DNA of 64,000 nucleotides from assembly GCA_019914945.1 (NCBI GenBank), contig CM034107.1, forward strand, positions 9,982,001 through 10,046,000, read 5' to 3'. Position 1 is the stretch's first letter; every line of letters begins with the position of its first letter. This DNA comes from Typha latifolia. Taxonomy: Eukaryota; Streptophyta; Magnoliopsida; Poales; Typhaceae. The position numbers and the translations under genes are program-made. Below, in pieces: positions 33,604 to 46,442 of the stretch. A model generated the notes under the pieces. That model saw nothing but the letters and a program-made list of their open reading frames with translations. It did no database searches and had not been told where the DNA came from.

Positions 33604-36050
33604 TTTTTTTTTTAAGAGAACATCCCTCGTCAAATTGTGAGCGTCAGCTGTTTAGAATTGTGTTCTCCTTCATTGCATGATTATTGGAATCATTGGAGAA
33701 AGGATAATTTTTCTACTCGACTTAGACGAAATGGGATTCCTTCAAATGCTTTATTATGGTGATTATTATGGAAGTAACGTAATACACACATTTTTTCCTT
33801 TGAGAAGTAAATGATAGAGAGAGGAAGTGAAATCCCTGCCAAGAGGAAGTTGGACTTATCCTTCTTCTTACTCTTTGTTGCACCTTTTTAACTCATTATC
33901 TTAATGACAGTAATTGGATTAACCCTCAATTTTCCATAGAAAAAGAAAAATTTAGGACACGTTTAGATGGAAAATTGTGTAGAAAATGACATTATCAAAA
34001 TTCTTAGGCTTTCTTTTTAAATAAGCTTAAACCAAACTAAAAACTGACCCACTTGATTAATTTTATTTTTTAGAATGCAATATAACAACTTAGCCTTGGC
34101 ATATATATTTGATGGCAACTGCTGGCTTAGAATTCCACAGGATGAGCACAATAACTCTCTTTTCACGTATATCTTTTACGCACCAAAAAAAAAAAAGACG
34201 AGCAAAATGGAAGTCAAGATAAGAGTCGTGCGCATATGTGATGTAGAATTATTGGGTTCAGGTTGTCACCAGTGGATGAACAGCTACCCTTAGTTGAATG
34301 GAAAGTGACTTTCCAAATATTTTTAATGAGAAAAAGGAGGAGGAGGAAGTCAGTGGCACTTGGATTGTGGAAGGTAGAAGGTCTTGGGCAAGTTACAAAA
34401 ATCGGAAGACCTTAGATTGTGGCATTTCCAAGTTCTCCAGAAGTTGCGGTTGTTAAAAATTAAAGCTGGGAGGGATCATATACTTTAGGCCCAAACCAGG
34501 AGTTAGATGAATTATGCAACGTATGTGGCAAGATATACTTCTTTTAAAAAAAAAAGAAAGGTGAGAATTTAATGAGTTTTAATAAATATCAATGCAGTTG
34601 AAATTCGAACTCAATAAGAACTGTCCCTTTAGCTTGTGTCAAAGAATTTTCTTCTGAAGTAAATTACCAACCTTTTCGCAATAAAAAGATTTGGTTTTTT
34701 TTATTTTCATGTATACCCTTCTAAAATCGTGTGTGTATATATATATATAGCATATATCTCTTAGAACATAATTAACCATTAAGATTTAATCAAATTAAAT
34801 ATATAAAAAAAAGCTCCTATTCTTACTTATATACATTCTTTTCAGTTAAGGGTATCTGTGTCTTTTTGTGTACTAAATTACTAATATTCTAACTTATATA
34901 AATGTCAAAAAATATCTCTAAAGAATCCACCCAAAGACCATAGGTTTTGAACGGTATACATACAATTATACAAATATGAAACTTAAAAGGTTGAAGTTTA
35001 AAAGGTAATGAAAGTTTTCATAAATTGAATTCATTACTATATTTTGTTTGTCGTAAATGCAGTCTCACATCTACACTATGAAAAATAATTATCAACTAAC
35101 CTGATTAACACCAAGCTGTAATCTATCTTAAAGATTTGTATTGATAGTAGCAGCATAACTACCACCAATATCTCTGCTGCTTTATTTTATCTATCTACTG
35201 CACATCCAAAGTGTGATTCTAACGCTAACTAGCTTTCATGGCACTCCTCATTTGGTCAATATGCCCACATAAACAAACAGCTACTGATACGGATACAAAG
35301 AAAATAATAAGTATTAGAAGTTGTCTATTTGATCCTATTTTATTCCTGAGATCCTTCAGAAGAATACATTTTGCAATCAAAACTTCTCTTCTTCTTCACA
35401 CTTCTCAAGGATTACATTTTGCAGTAATTTAACAGAATAGAAGAAATAGTATTACATTTTGCAATCAAAGCAGCCTAGCAAACAAGCATATGGTAGGAAT
35501 TTGAATACTTTGACAATTATACTTGCATCATAAAAATAGAGCTTTCATCAGGTCATCCATTGAGGATTCAGCGAAAAAGTGAAAGGGAAGCACTTTTTTT
35601 TTCTTAAGTAAAGGCAAGCACATTAGCATAAGAAACTGAACTAATTCACATGTTGCAATACCCATGCACATCCATGAAATCATAAAACAGAGGATTTTCT
35701 CGTCGCTTCTACTTGGGGCAGAGAGAAGGATGATCAATCATATGATTCCTTTCCAGAATCACATGGAACAGGAGAAAAAGTCATAGCTTATCAGAATGAA
35801 AAATTGAACTTCGTACTATTTTACTAAGTTATTTCCTAAATAATGTAAGCTTTGGGCTTACTTTGTCTTGGGAGGGGCATTTATGACCAGAGAAATCCAC
35901 AACAATGAATCAAGGTGACCATGAGTCTATAGCTTCTTGGCACTTTGCAGTTAAGTGCACATTGCAGCCAAAACTTAATGTAACAAAGGCCCAATGCCTA
36001 GTATCTCACATTTCATCATAAAATTAGCCAAATAGAGGAAAACTTGAAGA
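33604..36050. other. Intergenic, including the 3' flank of OEP37
   Basis: AT-rich; no gene recognised. A GTGTGTATATATATATATA run lies at about 34728-34749. At about 34590-34640 the minus strand holds GAGTTCGAATTTC, like a Pol III B box, near AAGCTAAAGGG, which could be another SINE trace. The last part should hold the 3' UTR of OEP37. Confidence 0.4.
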
Positions 36051-39000
36051 CTAGAAGTCCCATCTTTTCTTCATACGAAACATGAAGAACGGATTCCTTA
36101 TATCATCTCGAGCAACTTGGAGCATTAATTGGACTTTTGTCTTCATAGGTGATGTCTTTGCTTTGCCATCTTGATCCCCAACCTAAAATCCACAATCCAT
36201 TCAGTATATACTATTTTCTCCAATATTAAAAGGCATATACAATCTACTCAACTATCTGGTTAGGCTTTTGATAGATAAAATTCCAAAACCTCCATAGCTC
36301 CTAAGTGGTAGGAAACAGATTTATATACATTGAGGCATTTAATCAAACAACAAGTATTCACAAATGTGCAAGTATAGAATTGGATCTCTTTTTCAAGTAT
36401 AAAGAGACTCAGAAAGTTTGCTCCTTGTAATTTGAATATAGATTAACTATAGAGACGTCATAAACCGAATTGACCAAAAACCTTAAGATGTTAGAATGAA
36501 CCAACAATGAACAATGCATATCATGTCTTAACACAATCCTCTCATATAGCCCCAGGCAGATAATAGATAAGACAATGTGGGGCCCCTTCACACCACAACA
36601 AGAATACAAAGATAAATTGGATTAACTCATGACTTATTAAAAAAAGGCTAAGACCACGTAAGATAACCAATTAGCTCAAAAACTTAGGCTGATATGTAAT
36701 GAACCAACAATGTATATCTTGTCTTAACAAAAAATTAGGATAAAAGATATCATTGTAAGTACCCCTCTAGCTCAATTTCCCTTTGGTCAAGGATTTGGGG
36801 TTTTCACATCACCGAATAGCCAATTATGAAGTTGCAACTTCAAATGCTTCTTCAAATTTGAGTTGGATTTAAGCCAACTCCATATTGTGGGATAAAATGT
36901 CAGAGAATAAAGATAGAGACTTCCTAGTGCATCAGACTCACCAATAGGGTATAAGGGAAGATGTTCACGGTCTTACCCTCATTACTAAAGATGTTTCCGT
37001 GATGATGCGCTAAAATGTGCATGTGACAATTGTACATTAACAGAAGCATGAGTACTCTAAGAATGAAGTAAACTTTGTAATTTTGACTAATTGTAAACAC
37101 ATTAATCCTGGCAAAGTAAAAATGGATGAAAACAAATTGCCATGAAATAGAACACATAGAATTGCAATATATTTAATAGCTTAAATAGGAGATGCCCAAT
37201 CCATAACACAAAACAACAATTAAGTTACAAAATTTAGAGGAAACTGAGATATAGAAGCAATCTAAAGAAAGAACAGGATAATAAGTATATACCTCTAGGC
37301 ACTTGTCAAGCAAACATGATCTTATAAACTTATCATTGTCTTTTTTGAATAATGACAAATATTATATGCATAAGTTGTTTTCACTTTTTATTCTAATGAG
37401 TGGCACCAAGAGAACTACTAATCATATGGTAAATATGCTGGTGTATTTCTGAAGTAAGAAAAAATAGTGCACTTTACCCAAATAGAGGCCCATCCAAGTT
37501 GCACTGCAGAATCATAACCAGCTTTCAATTTAATGTCCTTGCCAACAGTGTGCTTATAAACGGCATTCCAATTATTTGAATCAAAGTGGTACCAGTAACT
37601 GGAAGGGGGAAAGGACACATAGCATTATTATGTATGTTGCAAAATTGTTGCCAACCATAAGAGCAGTTTATTGTTGCCAAGCATTATCATTGATATTAAT
37701 CATTTCACTCAAATAAAACAAATAAAAAAACTACCATAGGCTCATAACCAAGTCAAAGGACATGGAGAGAAGAAAAACGTGCGTCCAATAAAAATTTTTT
37801 CATGGAAAACTATATCCAAAGAAAATAAAAAATTGCACATATTAATAGTCAATGTGTAGGTTTCCAATACATAAATAGAATATGAAGCTTTCTAGGCATG
37901 AAATATAACACACAGTAGACACATTCAATGAATATGCTTCTAAAATGATCATGGGCGGTCATGATGTATTGCTGACCTCATCTTGTCTGAAGGACTGAAA
38001 CGGCGTTTGAATCCAAAGGATGCTGCATTTGAAGGTAAAGATATGCTAGGGATAAATGATAACTCATCATCCTACCATCAAATCAACAAACATCTTGTAA
38101 GAGGAAGTAAGATAAACAAATAAAGAAAATAGGAAGACAATGACAGAAAAATAGTTAACAGGAAATCACCTTATAGCAATATCTTAAATTCAGATCATTC
38201 TCCCTATATACAGCAGTGCAAACACCATTTAGAAAATGAGATTTCACAATCCCATTTATTGATAATACTTTCTCAGCTTCCTCACTTCTCTGCTCCTCAA
38301 CTGACACTTCACCAAGGGGAAAATGGAAAGTTGCTCTTGGCTGCAGAAAATTAATTCCATTATATTTGCTTCATGTGTAACATAAAATTTTTGTTGCCTT
38401 TCTTAATTTAAACATATGTAGGAAGATCATTATAAACTGATATGAAAGTAGTCGTAGGACATTATTTCTCATAACATTGTGAAAGGAATATTTTGAACTG
38501 GAAGATTTAAAAGCATCAGCTAGGATTCAGAGCTCTCTACAATCCAGCCTTCCACTCAGAATCATATGGTTAAAGAAATATTTTCCACATAATATTAGGA
38601 AAGTACTTGCTTAGTAGTTGAATTCTCAAGTGATTAATTTATATACTTCTCCAGGCCACGAAATAGGAAGCATTATGGAAAGTCTAGGAACCACGACCAA
38701 ATCAAAAAGTAGAAGTTATTCAACAATATCAATAGAAGGCTGCATTGACAAATGCTTTGAAATTCATGTGGAACTATAGAATTATCAAATAAGTTGTAGC
38801 CTAGCAAAATTAGTCGTTGATAAGTATACCAAGAAAGAAAGTTACTATTTTTTCATTTCAAGACAACTTTTGTCATAGAATGACTGATAATGACCCATCA
38901 TTGTATTTTAGATGACCATACTAAGCTTGCAAACCATATATATTTAAAATTGCTAATTCTTCGTTTCTGGATAACCTTTTGCGATGACACTCTTCTCTTA

Positions 39001-39158
39001 CTATTTATGTGAGAACAAGTACTCTTTTCACTTTTAAACTTTTATGAGTTCCAGTAGACTCACCAATCCAACGGATGGGACAAAGGATGATAATTCCAAC
39101 TTATACGACGGATCACCAAGCTTGGCTATCATTGATAATTCTCCTTGTTGATCCTGAG

Positions 39159-39197
<39 letters not shown>

Positions 39198-42100
39198 TAT
39201 AATGAACTCACCAAATGATTTTGAATAAATTAAAAAAGAAAGTCAATCCTGAATGTAGAAACATAACTAATAAATAACTACATAATGAACTCAACAAATG
39301 CACCAACTACCAATATAACTAACCAAAACTAATTGTATGCTAATGTAATTAAAGAAATGTAATTATGTACATACTACAGCATGAAAAGAACACCTAACAG
39401 AAAATTGAGAACTATAATAATCCAAGAAGGCATTCTCTGATGAAGTTATATGAAGTTTTTCCACATTGTACAAAGGATAGATTTGCACAGAAATCATGAC
39501 ACATTGATAAATAAAGTAAGAAAGAAGTGTAAGCAAACAATAATAAGAGGGGAAGTACATGCCAGAAAATGCAATTAAAAGGGTGTGTAGACATTGCAAA
39601 GTCTAGACAACATTCCCTCTTTTGAGTGAATTTCCTTAATGGTGTTCACTTTAGATGCACCATGAAGTAATTCAAATTTTGAGTTAGTAAAGTTTATCAA
39701 AAATTTAAAAGATCAAACCAAAGGTAGGGATTTAATTTTGGTTGGTCTTCTAATTCAATCCGAATTTGATCCATTTATCTTCAGTTTGTCAATTTAACAA
39801 TCTCAATAGTTAAATGGATCCAACACAGTCATAATTAGATCGAGACGGGTCGATCCAATAATACAACCCATTGTTAAACATTAGTGGGTCTGACACAGTC
39901 CAGTATTTTTGTCTTCCTCTCCGAGGTGGAGAGGATGCAAGGCTGAGCCCGCCCCGCTGCACTCTTTCTACCAGCAGTTGGCTGGGACAGTTGGTTGTGT
40001 CTTGTCCTGACAGCACTTAAAAACTTTTCTGCAGCTGGAGTCTTTCTTATAGAAAAACCAACTTCGACAAATTGATATTTCTTCTCAATAATCTTCTAGG
40101 TCAACTTGCAATTACAATGACTACTTGGAAGATCAGAAAAATCATTTAAAAAGTAAAGCAAATCCAATTTATAGATTCAAATGTGAGAAGCTTCAAAACG
40201 TGAATAGTAAGATCATCTCGTAATGCTAAACTACCTTTCAAACATTGCAATAAATAAACTTTAACATAACTTGAGAATGGAAAATTTACTTCCTAGGGTA
40301 GCCAATTGATAAGCTCCACATGATGCTCGCTACCTAGTGCCTTCTCCAAATAATAGGCTACAGATCAAAGGCTCCATGAACAAATTGACAGAGTTTAATT
40401 TTACGTTGTTAAGTTATGATCAACCTTTAAAAATTGGGGTAACTCTCAAATCAGCAAGGCTCACCACTAAACATATAAGGCCAATAAGCAAGCAGTGGTA
40501 CTATCTTACTTTCATGCCACCCAAGCATAACGATTCAGAATTTCTTTAGGTGAGAAGATAATTTTATCAAAGAAGAAAAATAACCATTACATTTGAGAAC
40601 TATTCTTTATCATAAAAAGAAAAAACAAATAGAGGCACGAAACTCAACTACATGAAGTCAAAACCTTCATCGTAAGCATAAAAAATGGGTACAGTATAAA
40701 GTACAAAAAGGCAACTACAAAACAAACATAGACACTCTGAAAAAATGAGAAATTGAAGAAAGTATCTAAAACCAGAATCCAACTCATCAGATCTAATAAA
40801 GGACTACAAGTAAATCGATAAGTACCTTATAGAACATTTTGATCTTTAGATGTAAATTTCTCATACTAACTTTTACATAATAAGAAAGCAACAAAAAATG
40901 AAAAAATGTATGAAGACTCACCTTTCTATAGTGAGATTTGAATAGGAAGAAAGGACCCAAGTGAAGGCAAGAAACTATAGACTTGTTATTTTCGTAAGTG
41001 CATGAAACAGATACACACGGTCTTGAACAGCCTATATGAAAATAATGTGGCTCTCCAATCTGACCAGTCTGAAACATGAGCTATAGAAAATAACTACATA
41101 ATATTTCTCTAAGATTCAATTACAATCCCCAAAAATGCTAATAATACTATAGTAGTATGAAATGGATCGCCATCTGAATAGTTAAGCCAATCGAATAGAC
41201 TGAAAACAACAATTGAGACATAATAGGGGACCAAAAATAGTTACACATTGATATGAACCAAAGACTATATAAAAAGAAAATTATATATTGCATTGTAGAG
41301 TTGCTTTAAAGAGTTCAAATGTTCCGCATGTGATGAAGTTCACGTTGACCGAACAATTGAAGAGGCTAACTCAATTTCCTTAAAGAAAGAGGTATAATTG
41401 AGTCTACAAGAATCATCAAAACATCAATTGCCAACAAGAGATCATACAAAAGAAAGACTACTACATAAGATTGTCCCGTTAATTCGGTAATCTTGTGAGA
41501 ACCTTACAATTTTTGGCAAAAAGAAGTTCCAGCTCATCAGAATCTCAACTTTCAGAATTGATTACCAAAATGCAGGAGAAGTAGCAGATTCAAAGATAGA
41601 CAGGGAAACCAATGCCATCTAGTATCTCAAGATGATTCCGATATTTTCAAAGAAACTAACATACCTAACAATGTCATACTTTCAAGCACCCAGGAAAAGT
41701 TAACCAAAATCAAAACAATAAAGATAGAATCGTGGGAAAGCAACGGAGTGTTGCGGAAGAACTGACCTTGACATTGTGAGAAGCTCGCACTTGCAAGAAG
41801 TTGGCGAGGTCAACTGAGCCCTTGAGGAGAGCGTTCCGGTTCTCGACATCATAAAGGACGGAGAAGTTTCTGGTGAGGAACCCGAGCTCCGGGAACGCGA
41901 GGGCACCGTTGACATCGTTCTGGAAGGACAGCTTGAGCTTGGCGAGGCCATCGAAGAGTTTACACGATACCTTGTGGAAGAAGACCGAGGCCTCGCTGTC
42001 GAACTCCGACGTCAACCGGACGGGAGGACGCTTGAGTCCGACGAATCGGCCGCCGCCGGCGATATCGGAGGGGAAGGCTTGAGGAAAGGGAGAAGGAGAC

Positions 42101-42198
42101 GGCGACAGAGGAGGAGGAGGAGAAGGTGGAGGTAGAGATAGAGTTGGGAGAGGAGGAGAGTGGTTAGGGTTAGGGTTTAGAGGGTGAGCATCTGCCAT
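36051..42198 (-). CDS. OEP37: Chloroplast outer envelope pore protein 37 (OEP37)
   Basis: A beta-barrel, cation-selective channel of the plastid outer envelope. Six exons: 41767-42198, 39064-39153, 38170-38340, 37977-38071, 37478-37598, 36051-36182, all with GT..AG borders and compatible phases, giving 346 residues, close to the known family length. A proline/serine-rich tail (about residues 1-45) precedes the barrel. Family blocks seen: LTSEFDSEASVFFHKVSCKL (62-81) and FSVLYDVENRN in exon 1; SLPSNAASFGFKRRFSPSDK in exon 4; YWYHFDSNNWNAVYK and GYDSAVQLGWASIWV in exon 5; and the C-terminal FRMKKRWDF. No cleavable transit peptide is expected for this class. Intron 1 is 2.6 kb and holds a TA microsatellite (about 39176-39200) and a GC-rich island (about 39800-40020). 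Confidence 0.95.
39164..39200. repeat. A-tract and TA microsatellite in an OEP37 intron
   Basis: A run of A followed by about 12 TA units, a few bases upstream (in the gene sense) of the exon 2 acceptor at 39154. This position makes it part of, or next to, the pyrimidine tract and branch region. Confidence 0.9.
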
Positions 42199-42579
42199 GA
42201 CGAAAGAGAGCAGAGGTGAGGATTGGGATTCTCGCTAATTTATGCGAGGAATTCGATTGTTCGAGGGAAGAAGAAGAAGGATAAATGGATATGCAGAAAT
42301 GAGGCAGGGGTGAGACCGGATCCGAATATTAGGCAGTTACCAAATTAGATCTTGATGACCGAATTACTAATCGGATCTTAAATTGATAGTAACTTAAAAC
42401 CGACCCGAATCTTAAACAGATTCGAATATAAATAAAATACCCACTGAATCTTGAATCTTAACTAACTAAAATATAAATAAAAATTTCAAAATTTTGAGTG
42501 AATTTTTATCTACACATACTTAAACGAGACTAAGAAGAGCACATGATAGAACCCTGCTAGTTTAGGGCTCTAAAGGTAC
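42199..42579 (-). promoter_or_regulatory. Upstream region of OEP37
   Basis: Short gap between the OEP37 start and the left limit of the LINE. No strong TATA box is visible. The LINE insertion restricts the original upstream region to about 380 bases. Confidence 0.4.
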
Positions 42580-42789
42580 ATTTCTACTTTCCTTCAGAGT
42601 TAGAGGTAGATTAATCGAAGATTTGGTAAGATACACTATAGTCTTTCAATAGGGACATTTTTCATTTTTAGCACACTTTAAGCCGAATCTCCCACCTAAT
42701 CAATGGTGCTTCTCTCATTCAGAGTTTTGGATTCAGTTCAACAGGTGGCCATTAGAGTATATTTCTAAAGACGGCCTTTGCCCTCTAAG

Positions 42790-43130
42790 AGAGGGTATGT
42801 ACTCTAGTTTCGCTAGAGGACATTGATGCATCAAAATGGACAATGTCTATGTAGACATTGCAAAGCCATTGAACAATCCCTACCGATAGTGCTCCTCAAC
42901 GGCACTAGCCAAGAAGTGCATGCGCGTTTTGAACGCTTGCCCCGATACTACTTCTATGAAAGGCTTGGCCATGAGATAGCATAATGTATGCACTGTAGAT
43001 ATTGGAAGACAGGGCAAAGCGTGACTTTCCCCCATGATGCACTAACCTTCATGTCTCTTTAGCAATGCAAGATATTCTCTCTAGGGGAAGAGGGAGGCAA
43101 ATAGTTGCCTTACCGCAATCTACCCAATTA
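42790..43130 (+). pseudogene. LINE ORF1 fragment with decayed zinc knuckle
   Basis: Reads VHARFERLPRYYFYERLGHEIA, where LINE ORF1 proteins have YERLP.FCF.CG..GH....C; two knuckle cysteines are Tyr and Glu here. The matching C-terminal motif, PWMALMMIKK, lies on the far side of the solo LTR at about 43935-43965. Confidence 0.6.
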
Positions 43131-43167
43131 GATGGCAAATGACCCGCCATGAGGAGTTTTGTGACAA

Positions 43168-43730
43168 TTAATACAATCTAACCATATGGGTTAAGTTAGT
43201 TGAGTCAAGTCTATTGGAATCATTTGCTTATTGGATGCACATTTCGATTTAGAATGAATAATCCGTATATATGCCTCATTAATGCAAGTTGGCGTTGGCC
43301 CATTGTACTCTAACTCCTATAAATAAGAGTGCAAGATCTAGTATTTGCTTTATGAAATGAATATTGAGATTTAGCTTTTATAGCTCTTTTATTCATAGTC
43401 GTTAAATTGCTTTTATTTTCCTAGGAGTAGATCTTAACCCTAAAAACCCTATCAAGATACCAAACCCTAATTCACACCTTTCCTTACGAGCCACTTTACC
43501 CTATGATGTTCTCCACCAACCTTAGTCATCCACCACTCTTCGACGATCGCCACAATATCAAGTAAATCGTTTCAACCTTGATCCTAACCTTCCCTCACCT
43601 TTTTAGCCATGACTTCTTATTCTGATCTCCAAATCCACTCAAATTAAGAGCTAAAAGAATCCTAACACAAGGATACTCCTCGCAAAGTTTTAGATAGAGA
43701 TTAGCTGACTTGGGCAAAGTTCATAACAAT
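43168..43730 (+). mobile_element. Solo LTR of the gag-only gypsy family
   Basis: Matches the reverse complement of 9036-9590: TAATACAATC at the start, the block with CTAGGAGTAGATC, and CCATG-free distal part with CGAGCCACTTTACC, ending TTCATAACA. A TATA-like CCTATAAATAAG lies at about 43314-43325. It separates ORF1 motifs of the LINE. No internal region and no clear target duplication are seen. Confidence 0.65.
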
Positions 43731-44639
43731 AGTAAAATTTGGCTCTAATCTAATAAGATAATATGTCGAATAGGGTCGTTGATGATGTCTGATCTCCTGG
43801 ATGTGTTAAGACATTCAATAATGGGACCACATTCCATTACTACATTGTTGTCTTATACTCCATATGTCCAAAGCAAAAAATATTTAACTCAATCTTCTAT
43901 GACCAACAACCCCTATCGGAAGGCTAGGCAGCCGTCACCATGGATGGCATTAATGATGATTAAAAAATTGTCATTATACCTATTGGTACAAGCAATGAAT
44001 TGATCCAGTTAGGTATTAAAAATTGAGCCTCGCTTACAAAGAGGACAAACTAAGGCCCTTAGGAGATCCCGCCTGCTGGTGATCATTGGCTCGCATATTG
44101 AGGAAAGGTTAATAAGTTATATTGTCCGATACAAGACTGTCCTAAACTCTTCACCCTCCACATACCCCATGCAAGTTTATACAACTTCTCTCATATCAAC
44201 CCTCCTATACAAAGGAAGGTTTTGCCTCTCATGCCCCTACATGCCAAATGTACTTCCTCAACTTTCCCTTTTGGTTGTGTTATGCTATGCTATGAAAATG
44301 CTAGACTTATTACTCGTGATGAGTGTGTCCTCGTCATGCAGTAAGTAATGAATGTCTTGACCTAGAATTGTCGAGGATAAAAAGGGTTCTTAATAATTTG
44401 TAATCTCTCCTATATCCTCCAAATGCTCATGTTTCCTTGTCCTCTCTTTAAAACTAGGTGTGGTCAGAGAAAGGCTTCTAAAATCATCCACTTCTCTTCC
44501 CTTTGAGTATTATTTTGTGGTAGGTTTGTAGGGCCTCTCGAGTGGTCTCAGACTTTTGTAGGGTGAGGAGGGATGTCAGTGTGGAGGTTTGGAAGATAGT
44601 CAATGCTTCATTTTTGCTCTTATATGCGGCAATTCCCTA

Positions 44640-45210
44640 GAGTTCAAGTGAATTTACAGAGGAATTTATGGTGATCTCTATCACAAGATGAATTTGAATC
44701 TTTGGGAAATGATCCAATTATATGCAACAAGTTCAGTCCCTTTTTGCTGCGTAGGAGATTTCAACTACAATTGTAGTAATAGTAAGAAAGATGGAGGCTC
44801 TCTTGCGAATGGCTCCGACCTAAGCATTTTCAATAGTCGAATCAATACTGTAGGACATTGATCTAGATTTTTCAAGACTCGCTTACACTTGGTCTATCTA
44901 TAGAGCAAATAGTTATCTGATTCGAAAGTGATTAGATAGAGTCATGACTTCATCGGACTAGTGTGGGCTCTTCTCTCAAGCTCGCGCCCTCCACCCTTCG
45001 ATTGTTTCTTCAAACCATAACCCATTACTGCTCTATACTTTCTCGACTAGTAAAAAGTGCTCGCAAAGTTTTCAAGCGGAGAACTGTTGGTTTAAGGTTC
45101 CATTCTATCGCCCCTCCTATTGTAAGAGCTGGTAGAATGTTTATGTTCAGAGAAAATTGCTCTCGCATAGCTCTAAACTTCTCACCAAGTAGTTGTGCTC
45201 TTGGGCAAGG
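44640..45210 (+). pseudogene. LINE endonuclease fragment
   Basis: Contains VPFCCVGDFNYNCSNSKKDGG, matching the VGDFN motif of LINE endonucleases, and further on an LDRVMTSSD-like piece in another frame, matching the conserved RLDR region. Several stops. Confidence 0.7.
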
Positions 45211-46213
45211 TGTAACGCCCTCACTCAGCACGGGCACGTGCATGCCCACGCGCCCATATGGCACGCGCGGCGCACGCGACAGGACGGGCGGGGCCCGTCA
45301 TACACAGATACTCTCATGTGCACATATAATCATAACATCACCAAATAAAACCTGCTAACTTATCCATGATCACATAATTCATCACCAAATAAATCATACT
45401 ATTAACCAAATAAATCTGTTAACATATGAATATCTCAGTCCATAATAATATACACTAGACCACTACATAATCTGGCAGGACCCACACAGGCCACAACAAA
45501 CCATCAAGATACAACTAAAACGACTAATACAAGAGTACACTATGATTCGACCTGTATTATACAAATCATCGTCTAATACAAAAGAGTACAAATATCAAGT
45601 ACTAGTACAACTCGATTCCTATATAAACTATCATCTATATCATCTTGCGTCTATAGCTCATCTCATCATCGCTCTAAAATATCTTCTTAAGGTATCTCAA
45701 TTCGCTATCACGTACCACATATCTGAGGAGGGTTAGAAAAAAAATAAAGAGAGTCATGAGCAAAATGCTCAATTAATAGACCTTACGCTGAATTAGTGAT
45801 GCCAAACAGAGAGTAAATCATGTACTAGATAATATGAATCAGAAAGCAGCATGATGCCATGTATGATCATGTATATATCTATCTTCAATGACATATATAT
45901 GAATGAAATTAATTCTCATAAATGAGCATATCATATCCTTAACCAAAAATATATCACATGATGAAATTACCATATAACATCACTGAATATAACAACATAT
46001 CATGTATAATAATTATGATCTAATAATACTAGTCACATCAATGATGATGCATGATGCATGCCAATCACTAGATAATCGTATATGTTAGAGGCATATATAA
46101 TCCACATATCTCTCACTATCACAATCATCCGTCTCAACTTTGAATATCATCCACCATGCTGGACTACGGTACCCGGCCCCAAACTCGATACACATCATGT
46201 CACAAGCCCAGAG

Positions 46214-46442
46214 CATATCCTGTCATACGCTAAGAGTATCTCTGTAGATAAATCATACTCTGTCATACGCTATGGGTATCTCTGTAAATAAATCATACCC
46301 AACCATACACTAAATGTATCTTAGAAGAAAGTAATTATACCCTGCCATACGCTAAGGGTATATCAATGATAGTTGTACCCTATCATACGCTAAGAGTACA
46401 ACCATCAGCCATCACCATACTCTGCTATACGCTAAGAGTATG
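46214..46442. repeat. Array of six hairpin-forming repeats in the solo LTR
   Basis: Six units, at 46214-46240, 46254-46280, 46294-46320, 46336-46362, 46372-46402 and 46416-46442. Each is a loop near GTCATACGCTA flanked by short inverted arms. Arms change together between units: CATACTCT/AGAGTATG in the last unit, GTTGTAC/GTACAAC in the fifth, TATACCCT/AGGGTATA in the fourth. The third unit is the weakest. Confidence 0.8.

Noticed and set aside
40793..41077. Open frame of 94 residues in OEP37 intron 1
   Set aside because: No motif, AT-rich codon use, inside an intron on the same strand.
46214..46442. Considered as a CRISPR-like array
   Set aside because: Units are imperfect palindromes with diverged sequence and spacers of 10-15 bases, inside a plant LTR; there are no cas genes and the context is eukaryotic.
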